Made by a program: the position numbers and the translations under genes. The notes below the pieces were generated by a model. It worked only from the letters and a program-made list of their open reading frames with translations. It was not told where the DNA came from and did not search any database. Positions 34,876 through 44,171 of a stretch of DNA of 64,000 nt are shown here, piece by piece. Position 1 is the first letter of the stretch. Every line of letters starts with the position of its first letter. Source of the stretch: Curtobacterium pusillum (GTDB lineage: Bacteria > Actinomycetota > Actinomycetes > Actinomycetales > Microbacteriaceae); the NCBI RefSeq assembly GCF_013359865.1, contig NZ_JABMCE010000079.1, forward strand, positions 1-64,000, written 5' to 3'.

Positions 34876-36280
34876 TTGCGCTGGCAGCACCGTATTCCGC
34901 TCGTGCGTTCCGGATCCCGAGGGCGCTCACGGCCGCACCGGCGAGCAGCAGGAGCGCCATCACCACCATCGCGCGGTGCAGCCCCGCCACTCCCACCCCG
35001 CCCCCGAGGACGACACCCGCGAGCGCCACCATCACGAGGCCGGCGATCCTGGCGATCGCGTTGTTCACGGCTGAACCGGCCCCCGCCTCCGACTGCGGCA
35101 CCGACCCCAGGACTGCACTCGTGAGGGGCGTCACCATGAGGGCGAGGCCGACACCGATCAGCACCAGTCCGGGCAGCACCGACCACCAGTAGCCGACCGG
35201 CTCGTCACCGGCGACGAGCATCAGGAGCGCGCCGACGGCTGCGATCGCCGGACCCGCCGCCATGAACCACCGCGGACCCCATCGCCCGGCGACGGCCCCG
35301 ACCGTGGTCGAGAGGAGCAGGAGCATCACCGTCGGGGGCAGCGTCGCGATGCCGGCGACCCAGGCGGGGAAGCGCCAGACCTCCTGCAGGAACAGCGTCA
35401 CCACGAAGAAGACCATCCCGAGCGCACCGTAGATCGACAGGGTCGCGAGGTTCCCGACGGTGAAGTTCCGCGCCCGGAAGAGCTCGAGCGGCACGAGCGG
35501 CGCCGCCGTCCGACGTTCCCACGGCACGAACGCCACGAGCGCCGCACCGCCGACGACCAGCGCGGCGACGACGACCGGCGCACCCCACCCCAGCCGCTCC
35601 TGCTCGATCAGCCCGAGGACCACCCCACCGACGCCGACCACGGCGAGCACCGCACCGACGACGTCCACCCGCGCCCGCGGCCCCACCCGGACCTCGGACG
35701 AGATCCGCCGCACGAGCGGGATCGTCACCGCGATCGGCACCGCCGTCAGCACGAAGATCCAGCGCCACCCGATGCCGTCGACGACGAGCCCACCGACCAC
35801 CGGGCCGAGGATCGTCGACGCGCTCGACCACGCCGTCCACGCGCCGATCGCCTTCGCCTGCGCCGCTCCGCGGAAGGCCGCGACGATGAGGGCGAGTGCA
35901 CTCGGGGTGACCAGCGCACCGCCCACACCCTGGAGCGCCCGGGCCACGACGAGCACCTCGCCCGTCGGAGCGACCGCGCACGCGACCGAGGCGAGCCCGA
36001 ACACGACGAGCCCCCACGTGACGATCCGGACCCGACCGAACAGGTCGGACAGGCTCCCGGCCACGAGGATGAGCGAACCGAGGGTCACGAGGTAGGCGTC
36101 GACGGTCCACTGCTGGACGACGAGACCTCCGCCGAGCTCGTCCCGGACGGCGGGCAGCGCCACGTTCACGACGCTCGAGTCCAGCCCCACCACGAACGAC
36201 GACAGGATCGCCACGACCAGCACGACCCGACGATCGTCACGGAGCGGTGCCGCGGCCGCAGGCACGGACGGGATCGTCAT
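34871..36280 (-). CDS. MFS transporter, DHA2 (EmrB/QacA) type
   Basis: A 469-aa drug/H+ antiporter-like permease with about 14 helices. LDSSVVNVALPAV at residues ~34-46 is the DHA2 motif D1, SDLFGRVR is the loop 2-3 motif A, and ARALQGVGGALVTPSALALI is motif C-like. Substrates unknown; no regulator is adjacent. Its 3' end contains the clpB HAIR site. Confidence 0.87.
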   Translation of the reverse strand: MTIPSVPAAAAPLRDDRRVVLVVAILSSFVVGLDSSVVNVALPAVRDELGGGLVVQQWTVDAYLVTLGSLILVAGSLSDLFGRVRIVTWGLVVFGLASVACAVAPTGEVLVVARALQGVGGALVTPSALALIVAAFRGAAQAKAIGAWTAWSSASTILGPVVGGLVVDGIGWRWIFVLTAVPIAVTIPLVRRISSEVRVGPRARVDVVGAVLAVVGVGGVVLGLIEQERLGWGAPVVVAALVVGGAALVAFVPWERRTAAPLVPLELFRARNFTVGNLATLSIYGALGMVFFVVTLFLQEVWRFPAWVAGIATLPPTVMLLLLSTTVGAVAGRWGPRWFMAAGPAIAAVGALLMLVAGDEPVGYWWSVLPGLVLIGVGLALMVTPLTSAVLGSVPQSEAGAGSAVNNAIARIAGLVMVALAGVVLGGGVGVAGLHRAMVVMALLLLAGAAVSALGIRNARAEYGAASAS

Positions 36281-36314
36281 GTGCTCATCCTGCGCCCTCC
36301 GGCACGCATGGCGA

Positions 36315-36345
36315 AGCCCCCGGGACCGGACGGGTCGCGGGGGCT
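36315..36345 (-). terminator. Terminator after tatA
   Basis: AGCCCCC (36315-36321) pairs with GGGGGCT (36339-36345) around a G+C-rich loop, 23 bp past the tatA stop. Confidence 0.65.
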
Positions 36346-36367
36346 GCCGACAGGACGGGGCTGGGTC

Positions 36368-36640
36368 CTAGTTGCGGGAGTCCGAGTGGGGCTGGACCGA
36401 GGGGCCCGGGTTGACGACCGGCTGCGCCGTCGGCTCGGTGCCGGTGCTCTGCACGGTCGTGTTCTGGACGCCGGCGTCGGTGCCGTTCGGCTTCTTGTCG
36501 CTGTCGCCCATCTCCTTCTTGAAGATGTTGATCGACTGCCCGAGGCCCTTCGCGAGAGCCGGGAGCTTGGTCGCGCCGAACAGCAGGATGACGATCCCGA
36601 GGATGATCAGCAGGTGAACGCCGCCGAGGTTTCCGAGCAT
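36368..36640 (-). CDS. tatA: Twin-arginine translocase subunit TatA/TatE
   Basis: A 90-aa pore-forming Tat subunit. One N-terminal membrane helix (LLIILGIVILLFGATKLPALAKG), the FG-x-K-L-P hinge and the amphipathic helix GLGQSINIFKKEM are all present, followed by a disordered Pro/Gln/Thr-rich tail. The second of two adjacent ATGs (36640) is chosen because AAGGAG is 5 nt before it and only 2 nt before the first. tatBC are not nearby. Two Tat-signal proteins are encoded at 45-49 kb. Confidence 0.9.
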   Translation of the reverse strand: MLGNLGGVHLLIILGIVILLFGATKLPALAKGLGQSINIFKKEMGDSDKKPNGTDAGVQNTTVQSTGTEPTAQPVVNPGPSVQPHSDSRN

Positions 36641-36781
36641 CATGACTCCTTGATCTGGAACTGGTCGCCGTCCTGGTGTCGTCGTCGACGCGTGCGGCGG
36701 AAGTCCGTTGAGTCCCCATGGTAACTCGGCCAGCCCGGGAATCCCAGGCCGGCCGCGGGAACGGACACCGTTCGCACAGAC

Positions 36782-39445
36782 TCAGCGGGTGAACAGCCGG
36801 TCGAGGCTCCACATCACGGGCTCCTCAGCCAGCGCCGGAACGTCCTCCGGCGTCACGCCGAGCACCCGGAACGGCACTCGCTCCCCTGGCAGCAGGGTCA
36901 TGAACCCGCGATCGACGGCACCGTTCTCGGCGATCCGGTCCGGCTGGACGAGCAGATCGCGCACGAGCGTCTCGGCCTCGACCACCAGGTCCACGCCGAT
37001 GACCGTGCCCGACTCGTCCGTGACCGGGGTCGTCTCCGTCCGGTACCGTGCCGGGGTCCAGCGCAGGTCCTTGTCGGGCGCCGGGGTCCACACGGCGCGA
37101 CGCCAGTCCATGTCCGCCACGACGAGTTCGTTCGTCGGGTCGTCGACCACGCCGACGGACTCGGGCAGGGCCACCACGGCGACCCCGGCCCCGGACAGGT
37201 GGACCGGCAGCGTGACCTCGGCCAGCACGGCGCCCTCGAGCGTGATCCGCCGCACGCGTACGACGCTGTCATGGCCGGCGCGGGTGGACCGGACGGCGAC
37301 CTCGATCGGAGCGTTGCCGAACGCTCCCGGCGACACCCCGAGCGACAGCGTGTCCGCCAGGTCACCCAGGTCAGCCGTCTCGGTCCCGGAGGCCGACGAC
37401 GCAGGGTGATCCGCGCCTCCAGTCCGCTCGACCGACGCACTGAACGAGGTGACCGGTCGGATCGTCAGCAGCACGTCGTCGTAGAGGCGGCGCAGCTCGT
37501 GCGCGAGCGGCTTCAGCCGCCCCGCCGAGTCGATCGCCGACCACGACGAAACCGGCCACAGGTCGTTGAGCTGCCACACGACGACGCCGGTGTTCCGGGG
37601 CCAGTGCGTCCGCCAGTGCTCGACACCCGTCGCGATGGCGCGCGTCTGCTGCAGCTGGGTGAGGTAGTGCCAGCGGTCGAGGTCGGCGTCGTCCACGGAG
37701 CCGAACCGCGGCTCGAGTCCGCGCGCGAGCTTCGCCATCCCGTCCGCCGCCTTCTGGTGGTGGACGACGCCCGGGGAGTCGACGCGCAACGGCTCGTCGG
37801 TGACGGCGTCGCGCAGCGTGCGCCACGCCGGCGGCGCCTGCCAGCCGAACTCGGACACGAACCGCGGCACCGAGTCGCGGTAGTGGTCGTCGGACAGCCG
37901 GTTCCAGACGTCCCACGAGTGGTGCGTCTCGTGGTCGACGTCGTTCGCGAACAGCGACTCGGACCCCGACCACGGCGAGGCCACCGTGTAGAAGCGCGAC
38001 GGGTCGACCGCGTCCACGATCGTCGGCAGCAGGTCGAGGTAGTAGTCGAGTCCCCACCCGCGGTCCCCGAGCTCGTCGGCCCAGCCGTCCACGTCGTGCA
38101 GCCAGATGTTCTCGTTGTTGCCGTTCCACAGCACGAGCGAGGGGTGGCGCGCGAGCCGGGCGACGTTGTCGCGGGCCTCGGCGATGACCTCACTGCGGAT
38201 CGGCTCGGTCTCGGGGTAGGCCGAGCACGCGAACGGGAAGTCCTGCCAGACGAGCAGCCCGAGTTCGTCGCACACCTCGTAGAAGTCGTTCGACTCGTAG
38301 ACCCCGCCGCCCCAGACGCGCACGAGGTTCGCGTTGAGGTCGACGGCAGCGTTGAGACGCGACGTGACGCCGGCTCGAGAGACCCGGGAGACGATGACGT
38401 CGTCGGGGATCCAGTTCACCCCGCGCACGTCGATGAGGGTGCCGTTGACGTGGATGTCGAACGGCTTGCCGATGCGGTCCGCGGTCGTGTCGATCCGGGT
38501 CGAGCGGAACCCCGTGCGGGACGTCTGACGGTCCAGCACTTCGCCGTCGACGGTCTGCAGCTCGACGACGACGTCGTACAGGTCTTGCGCGCCGTAGCCG
38601 CGCGGCCACCACCGCTGCACCTCCGGCACCCGCACGGTGACCACGGTCTCGTCGTCCTTCGGTGTCAGTTGGGCACGAGAACGCTGCTTGGTGTCGTGAC
38701 CGCTCACCGTCACCACGAGGACCAGGTCGTCGTCCTCGCCGTCCTGGTCGAGGTCGTTCATCCCGGACCGCTCGACGGTGATGTGCGCGTCGAGCACGCC
38801 CTCGCCGGCCTCGACGTCGACCAGCGGCCGGACCTCGCGGAGCCGCGCGGTCGACCAGCGCTCGATCGCCACCGGACGCCACGGCCCGCTCGTCACCGCC
38901 GTGAGACCCCAGTCCCACCCGAAGTTCGACGCCATCTTGCGCACGTACGGGAAGGGTTCGTCGTAGGGCCCGGGCATGCTCCCGGCCTTCGCCGCCACGC
39001 GTCCGGCCTCGCGGTAGGGCGACTCGAACAGGATCTCGAGCGTCTTGCTCCCCCGTCCGAGGCCACCGGTGCTGTCCCGGGCGTCGAAGCGGTAGCGACG
39101 GTGCATGTTGCGCGTGGTGCCCACCACGACGCCGTCGAGGCTGAGCTCCGCGACGGTGTCGAGTCCGTCGCACACGAGGTCGACGCGCTCGAAGCCCCTC
39201 GGGTCGACGTCGACCGTGCGCTGGTACGACCAGTCGGCCCGTCCGACCCACTTGCCGGCGTCCTCGTTCCGGTCGAACGTCGGATCGGCCAGCAGCCCCT
39301 CGCGCTGCAGGTCGGTGTGCACCTGGCCCGGAACCGTCGCCGGGATCGTCCGGCCCGCGATACCGTCCGGCGCCCCCGCCGGCAGGGCGTCCCCGGCGAT
39401 CGTCACGGTCCAGTCGTCGCGGAGTTCCTCGCGTTCGAGGGTCAT
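36782..39445 (-). CDS. GH2 family beta-mannosidase-like glycoside hydrolase
   Basis: An 887-aa retaining glycosidase. An N-terminal jelly-roll (WTVTIAGDALPAGAP; VPGQVHTDL) and GWDWGLTAVTSGPWRPV are characteristic of beta-mannosidases. In the barrel, LVLWNGNNEN holds the acid/base Glu (~residue 445) and FVSEFGWQA the nucleophile Glu (~532). No signal peptide, so it is likely cytosolic and acts on imported oligosaccharides. AGAAGGA lies 8 nt before the ATG. A CTGGAGGCGCG copy (37412-37422) interrupts a poorly conserved loop late in the protein. Confidence 0.88.
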   Translation of the reverse strand: MTLEREELRDDWTVTIAGDALPAGAPDGIAGRTIPATVPGQVHTDLQREGLLADPTFDRNEDAGKWVGRADWSYQRTVDVDPRGFERVDLVCDGLDTVAELSLDGVVVGTTRNMHRRYRFDARDSTGGLGRGSKTLEILFESPYREAGRVAAKAGSMPGPYDEPFPYVRKMASNFGWDWGLTAVTSGPWRPVAIERWSTARLREVRPLVDVEAGEGVLDAHITVERSGMNDLDQDGEDDDLVLVVTVSGHDTKQRSRAQLTPKDDETVVTVRVPEVQRWWPRGYGAQDLYDVVVELQTVDGEVLDRQTSRTGFRSTRIDTTADRIGKPFDIHVNGTLIDVRGVNWIPDDVIVSRVSRAGVTSRLNAAVDLNANLVRVWGGGVYESNDFYEVCDELGLLVWQDFPFACSAYPETEPIRSEVIAEARDNVARLARHPSLVLWNGNNENIWLHDVDGWADELGDRGWGLDYYLDLLPTIVDAVDPSRFYTVASPWSGSESLFANDVDHETHHSWDVWNRLSDDHYRDSVPRFVSEFGWQAPPAWRTLRDAVTDEPLRVDSPGVVHHQKAADGMAKLARGLEPRFGSVDDADLDRWHYLTQLQQTRAIATGVEHWRTHWPRNTGVVVWQLNDLWPVSSWSAIDSAGRLKPLAHELRRLYDDVLLTIRPVTSFSASVERTGGADHPASSASGTETADLGDLADTLSLGVSPGAFGNAPIEVAVRSTRAGHDSVVRVRRITLEGAVLAEVTLPVHLSGAGVAVVALPESVGVVDDPTNELVVADMDWRRAVWTPAPDKDLRWTPARYRTETTPVTDESGTVIGVDLVVEAETLVRDLLVQPDRIAENGAVDRGFMTLLPGERVPFRVLGVTPEDVPALAEEPVMWSLDRLFTR
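37412..37422 (-). repeat. Dispersed motif CTGGAGGCGCG, intragenic copy
   Basis: Exact 11-mer in the GH2 gene, read as T-G-G-A, a third reading frame relative to other copies. Confidence 0.8.
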
Positions 39446-39695
39446 GCGGGTCCTTCTCTGGGCGGACGGGTTGGTGCCCACCTCGGTCGGGACGCCGGCC
39501 GGCGGCCCGCCTCGAGGTCGGTCCTTCGGCCTGGAGGCGCGGCACCGGTTGCCCGGGCGTCGTCGCGTCGCGCGCGCGGAACGCTGGTGCGATCGCGCGT
39601 TGGGGTGCTCCGCGATGCTAGTACGGCTTGCTTTCCGCAACCTATGTGGCTCGTGCTCGGTGACAGGCTTTGCGGGTTCGTGCAGGGTGGGAGGC
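39446..39695. promoter_or_regulatory. Divergent promoter region of GH2 gene and a small gene
   Basis: Contains an exact CTGGAGGCGCG copy (39531-39541) and a TTGC-N5-GCAA dyad (39628-39640) in a locally A+T-rich patch. The dyad is similar to the one at the carbohydrate ABC promoter and could be a LacI-type sugar operator. No additional gene is visible. Confidence 0.4.
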
Positions 39696-40094
39696 GTGAT
39701 CACCACTGCTCTCGCCCGCTCCCTGCGCGATGCCGGCCTTCGTTGGCACCCCGCGACCGGCGACCGGTTCGTCATCGACAAGCCCGGCGTCGACGACGAC
39801 GTGTACACCGTGTCGGAGATGACCGTCGAGCGGCACGACTACCCCAGCGGCACCGTGCTCGGGTTCAACGGGACGACCGAGTGGGCGCTCGATTCCGTGT
39901 CGGCGTCCGAGTCGCTGTGGCTGCCACGGGAGGACCAGCTGCGAGAGCTGCTCGGACCGGCGTTCGAGTCGCTGTCGGCGGGGTTCACGGTGGTGGCGAC
40001 GATCGATGGGCACTCCCGTTCCTTCACGTCGGTCGACGCTGCGGACGCCTACGGTCAGGCGCTGCTCGCGTACATCACCGCCGCGCTCGCGTAG
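39696..40094 (+). CDS. Small hypothetical protein
   Basis: A 132-aa soluble protein starting from a GTG preceded by GGGAGG. It begins with an amphipathic helix (ITTALARSLRDAGLRW), continues with FVIDKPGVDDDVYTVSEM, and has a late WLPREDQLRELLG segment. The pattern resembles small intracellular proteins of the pilus-assembly-type hypothetical class in actinobacteria, but I recognise no family. Confidence 0.55.
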   Translation: MITTALARSLRDAGLRWHPATGDRFVIDKPGVDDDVYTVSEMTVERHDYPSGTVLGFNGTTEWALDSVSASESLWLPREDQLRELLGPAFESLSAGFTVVATIDGHSRSFTSVDAADAYGQALLAYITAALA

Positions 40095-40096
40095 CG

Positions 40097-40137
40097 GAAC
40101 ACCCCCGCTCCCGATGGGGTCGGAAGCGGGGGTGTTC
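40097..40137. terminator. Bidirectional terminator between convergent genes
   Basis: GAACACCCCCGCT (40097-40109) and AGCGGGGGTGTTC (40125-40137) form a perfect 13-bp stem just past the small gene's stop and 19 bp from the surface-protein stop. Confidence 0.8.
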
Positions 40138-40155
40138 CTGTTTCGCCGCCGCGGG

Positions 40156-43100
40156 TCAGGCGCGGTGGCGGCCCTGTTCGTCGTCCTTGCGGCGACGCTG
40201 GATCCAGATCAGCAGCACTGCGCCAGCCAGGAGCAGGACGATGCCCGCCGGCAGGACGACCTGCGTGATCTCGGACCCGGTGAACGCGAGTTCGATCGGA
40301 GCCGGCTCGGCCTTGACGGTGGTCCGGACCTCGGTGGAGAACACCCACACCGGCTTGTTCGTCGTGGCGACCGGCTCGGTCGTCTCCGTGTCGAGCGCGG
40401 TGACCGTGTTCTCGGACTCCGACTCGGCACCGGTCTGACCGGTGGTGGCCTCACCCTGCGAGGTGGAGTCGCCATCAGCACGCGCGACCTGGCCCTTGAC
40501 CTGCCCGAGCATCACGACGGTACCCTCGGCCGCTTCGGCCTCCGTGACGGTGTGCGCATCCGTGGTCATCGCCGTCGTGCGCTCACCCGGCTGCAGGATC
40601 GCCTGCTCGACGTCCACCGCCGGCATGTCCTCCATGTGCTGCACGGCGTTCACCACGAGGTTGCCCGTGTTCGCCACCGAATACCGCACCCAGACCTTGT
40701 CTCCCGGGCGCAGAGCGCGGTCCCCGTCGAGGACGACCATGTCACCCTCGCTGTCCTGGACCATCGGCTCGGACGTGACGTCGAGCACGCTCTTGGCATT
40801 CAGCCCGACCCGGACCTCGTCACGGTCGTTCACCGTGTCACCGCCGGGGCCGTCCGCGTCCAGGACCGCTGCGACCGTGACCTGGCCGTGGTCGATGTCG
40901 CCCTGCGTCAGGACGTACTCCGGCACGACGCACTCGATCGACTTCCCCGGTGCCACGCCCTCGGCGATGCACTCTGCCGACAGGTCCGCCAGCTCGATGA
41001 CCTCGGCGCGGGTGTTCGTCAGCGTCACGTTGCCCGTGTTCGTCGCCCGGACGCTCACCGCGACCCGGTCACCGGCGCGCGGAGCACCGTGCTCGGACTC
41101 GGACTCGGAGTCGGACTCGGCAAGGTGCGCGACCACGACGGCCTCGACCGCGGGAGCCTGCTCGATGCCCGCTCCGGTCTTCGCGTCAGCCGTCACCGAC
41201 TGACCGTTCGCACCGACCGCGGTCGCCGTGACCGCGAAGTCGACCTTGCCCGCGTCGATGTCGCCCTGTGTGAGTACGTACTTCGACAGCGTGCAGTCCG
41301 CGGACTTGCCCGGCGCGAGCGACTTCGTGGCGCAGGTCACGACCATGCCGTCACGGCCCTCGACCGAACCGGCGAGGTCACGAACAGTCACGTTGCCGGT
41401 GTTCTCGATCGTGAGGCGAACCGTCGCAGTGTCACCGGCGAACGTGTGCTCGGCGGCGGTCTCGTCGAGCTCGGCCGTCGCGGTCGTCTCGATCGCGGGA
41501 GCCCGGACGATCGTCAGCGTCGTGTCGGCCGTAGCCTCGACCCGCTCACGGTTCGCACCCGTCGCAGCACTCGTCACGTCGAACCGGACTCCGCCGGCGT
41601 CGACGTCGCCCTGGGTCAGCGTGTACTCGGAGACCACGCACGTGACTTCCTCACCCGGAGCGAGCTCGTCCGACGGGCAGTCGACCTCGAGGCCGTCCCG
41701 GTCAGCGACCTGACCGCGAACACCGGTCACGGTCACGTTGCCCGTGTTGCGGATCGTCATCTCGACCGTCGCGGTGTCACCGACCAGCGGCACCTCGTGC
41801 TCGTTCGCGTCGAGGACGCTCGTCGCGCTCATCTCGATCGCCGGCACCCGAGCAAGCTCCACCGACACATCGTCCGACGCACTCGCCGTCCGGCCGCCCG
41901 GTGCCGCGGCGGTCACCGTGACCTCGAACCCGACCTCGCCCGCGTCGATCTCGGCCTGCGTGAGCACGTGGTCGGCGATCGCACACGTCACCTCGGCTCC
42001 CGGAGCGAGCACACCCTCAGCACATTCGACGTCCAGCTCACGACCGCCGACCTCAGCGGCGAGTTCCCGCAGCGTCACGTTGCCGGAGTTCCGCACTGCG
42101 ACGTCGAGCGACACCTTGTCGCCAGCCTTCGGCGCATCGTCATCGTTCGTGAGCGCCGCCGTGGCCACCGCGACCACTCCGTGCTGACGGTCGACGGTCA
42201 CCGATGCCGAATCGGCACCCGCGACCTTCTGGTCCTTCGGTCCCGTCGCGGTCACGTCCGCATCGAACTCGATCGCGCCGTTGTCGACGTCGTCCTGCGT
42301 CAGCTCGTACGGCGGCAGCATGCAGTCGACGGTCGCCCCCGGCGCCAACGGGCCAGTCGGGCACTCTGCCAGGAAACCTTCACGATCCGCGATCGCCCCA
42401 GCGACTTCAGTCAGCGTGACATTGCCGGTGTTCTTCACCGACAGCACGAGGGCGACCTCGTCACCCGCCGCCGGAGTCTTGCCGGCAACGTTGAGGGTGG
42501 GCGACAACGTCACGCCCACCGCAGGTGCCTGCACCTCGGTCCCCTGAGTCGCCCGCGCCTCGGCACTGACCGCGTTCGCAGCGGAGTCCACGCCGGTGAC
42601 CGTCGCGGTGAAGCCGACCGAGCCCGCGTCGACATCCGCCTGGGTCACCTTGTACGAACTCGTCACGTCACACTCGATCGAGGCGCCGGGCGCCAGCGAT
42701 GGGACGTCACATTCCGCCGCGAGGCCCTGCTTGTCGAGTTCGACGGCGAGGGCTCGGACCGAGGCGTTGCCGTCGTTCGTGATCGTCAGCGCCAAACCGA
42801 TCTCGTCGCCGACCCCCGGCTCGCCGTCCACGACCGGCGAGAGCACTGCGGACACCGCGCCCTGCCGCTCGAAGTCGACAGTGGCTTGTGATGCAGCCAA
42901 CGTGACTGCGGCACCCGACGGGGCTGTGCCGGTCGCAGCGCTCTGGAACACGATCTGCCCCGAGTCGAACTCGTCCTGGGACACGATGTGCTCGAACGAG
43001 CAGTCCGTCGAAGCTCCCGGAGCCAGCTCATCGGCACCGCAGGCACGCTCCCGCCCGCCGACCATCGCCACGAGGTCGGACAGCGTGACATTTCCGTCGT

Positions 43101-44040
43101 TACGGAGCGTCGTCGTCACGGAGACTTTCGACCCCGCGGTGGGGACGGAACCCGTGGCCGAAGTCACGGTCGTGCCCTCGGCCTTCGCCGTGATCTTCGA
43201 CGACGCCGAGGCATCGGGAAGCTCAAAGGCGACGTCCCGAGGCGTCCGCGCCGACCCGATCAGAGTGGCTTCAAGCTCACCGTCATCGATGTCGGCCTGC
43301 GTCAAGGTCTGCTCGGACTCGCAGGTGATCTCCCCGCCAGCGTCGACCATCGCGGGGTCACAGGCGATGTCGACGTCGTTCGACAGTTCGATCTCGATGT
43401 CCCGGAGGCGCACGTTGCCCGAGTTTCCGATGGTCGCGGACCAGCGCGCCGTGTCACCGGCGGTGATCATGCCGTCCTCGTCTCGGTCTGCGACCTCGAC
43501 GAGGAGCGACGTCTCCGCCGCCGGCTCCTCCGGAATTGCATACACAACGTCGACCGAGGTGGCGATGAGGTCCTGAACGCCACCCTTGCTGGCGTCACCG
43601 AGATAGTGACGATCCGCCGGTGCACCCGAGTGTTCAACGCGGAAGGTGAAGAACCCCTCATTCGTGACCTCCGCACGGAACTGCAAGCAACCGCTCCCGT
43701 CTGCAACCGGGATGTGTGAGAGAGATGGCGCAGTAGGCGATTGGCTAACAGGGACACAAGTGCCGTCGACGACCACTGTTGCGAGTGCTCCCGGCGCCGG
43801 GTACGTCACCACGCCCGGCTTCGCGACGGTGTCGCGCCAGCTTGAACCACTGACGGCGAGGTAGGTCGACTTCTTCGAGTTCTGCAGCGGGCCGGTGATC
43901 GTGTCACCTTCAGTGCGAACAGACGACGGTTCAGGCGCGGAGGCGCCAGCCGCGAGGGCGACATCTCCGACGACGAGCGAGCCGACCAGAGCGGCCGCCC
44001 CGGCGGGCAAGAGCGAGAGGCTCCGAGTAGATCGGCGCAC
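40156..44040 (-). CDS. Large cell-wall-anchored repeat protein (DUF7507-like) with LAFTG sorting signal
   Basis: A 1294-aa exported protein. A basic N-terminus and hydrophobic stretch form a signal peptide. A unique ~130-residue domain with a Cys pair follows, then nine copies of a ~115-residue domain (about residues 175-1190). Each copy has an NTGNVTL-like strand, an LAPG turn, a Cys pair and an LTQ-x-D-I/V-D-G/A-G motif, the pattern of DUF7507/DUF11-type stalk domains. The C-terminus has LAFTG (~residue 1252), a hydrophobic helix and a basic tail, the layout recognised by class E sortases. The GTG at 44040 follows GGAGG by 8 nt. Short Ser-Glu and Ser-Asp runs occur near residues 975 and 1210. 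No sortase gene is in the window. It is likely a stalk or adhesin. Confidence 0.85.
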   Translation of the reverse strand: MRRSTRSLSLLPAGAAALVGSLVVGDVALAAGASAPEPSSVRTEGDTITGPLQNSKKSTYLAVSGSSWRDTVAKPGVVTYPAPGALATVVVDGTCVPVSQSPTAPSLSHIPVADGSGCLQFRAEVTNEGFFTFRVEHSGAPADRHYLGDASKGGVQDLIATSVDVVYAIPEEPAAETSLLVEVADRDEDGMITAGDTARWSATIGNSGNVRLRDIEIELSNDVDIACDPAMVDAGGEITCESEQTLTQADIDDGELEATLIGSARTPRDVAFELPDASASSKITAKAEGTTVTSATGSVPTAGSKVSVTTTLRNDGNVTLSDLVAMVGGRERACGADELAPGASTDCSFEHIVSQDEFDSGQIVFQSAATGTAPSGAAVTLAASQATVDFERQGAVSAVLSPVVDGEPGVGDEIGLALTITNDGNASVRALAVELDKQGLAAECDVPSLAPGASIECDVTSSYKVTQADVDAGSVGFTATVTGVDSAANAVSAEARATQGTEVQAPAVGVTLSPTLNVAGKTPAAGDEVALVLSVKNTGNVTLTEVAGAIADREGFLAECPTGPLAPGATVDCMLPPYELTQDDVDNGAIEFDADVTATGPKDQKVAGADSASVTVDRQHGVVAVATAALTNDDDAPKAGDKVSLDVAVRNSGNVTLRELAAEVGGRELDVECAEGVLAPGAEVTCAIADHVLTQAEIDAGEVGFEVTVTAAAPGGRTASASDDVSVELARVPAIEMSATSVLDANEHEVPLVGDTATVEMTIRNTGNVTVTGVRGQVADRDGLEVDCPSDELAPGEEVTCVVSEYTLTQGDVDAGGVRFDVTSAATGANRERVEATADTTLTIVRAPAIETTATAELDETAAEHTFAGDTATVRLTIENTGNVTVRDLAGSVEGRDGMVVTCATKSLAPGKSADCTLSKYVLTQGDIDAGKVDFAVTATAVGANGQSVTADAKTGAGIEQAPAVEAVVVAHLAESDSESESEHGAPRAGDRVAVSVRATNTGNVTLTNTRAEVIELADLSAECIAEGVAPGKSIECVVPEYVLTQGDIDHGQVTVAAVLDADGPGGDTVNDRDEVRVGLNAKSVLDVTSEPMVQDSEGDMVVLDGDRALRPGDKVWVRYSVANTGNLVVNAVQHMEDMPAVDVEQAILQPGERTTAMTTDAHTVTEAEAAEGTVVMLGQVKGQVARADGDSTSQGEATTGQTGAESESENTVTALDTETTEPVATTNKPVWVFSTEVRTTVKAEPAPIELAFTGSEITQVVLPAGIVLLLAGAVLLIWIQRRRKDDEQGRHRA

Positions 44041-44072
44041 GAGTACCTCCAGGAACGGGTTGGTTGTCCGTA

Positions 44073-44097
44073 TTAGTATGTGACATATGAATACTAA
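44073..44097 (-). promoter_or_regulatory. Operator-like dyad and promoter region of the surface protein
   Basis: TTAGTAT-N11-ATACTAA is a perfect 7-bp-arm inverted repeat in a strongly A+T-rich patch. On the minus strand the arms can serve as a -35-like TTAGTA and -10-like TAATAC 16 bp apart, so a bound regulator would overlap the promoter. Confidence 0.5.
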
Positions 44098-44171
44098 CCG
44101 CAAGTCCATCACCATCACCGGATCAAAAAGCCGTGGAATGTTCGCCGGTCATCCTTTGGTTGACTCGGACC

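Noticed and set aside
41095-41125. Short TCGGAC-type tandem repeat as a regulatory microsatellite
   Set aside because: It encodes a Ser/Glu/Asp run inside the surface protein and keeps the frame. Nothing suggests phase variation, as the unit is a multiple of three.
37199-42891. Very long plus-strand open frames (more than 900 codons) opposite the GH2 and surface-protein genes
   Set aside because: They are Arg/His/Asp-rich antisense frames typical of high-G+C DNA. The minus-strand products have clear domains and ribosome binding sites.
44081-44149. Short plus-strand reading frame in the A+T-rich gap before the aldo/keto reductase
   Set aside because: It has no ribosome binding site and overlaps the operator-like dyad. 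It continues only as an alternate frame of the reductase gene.
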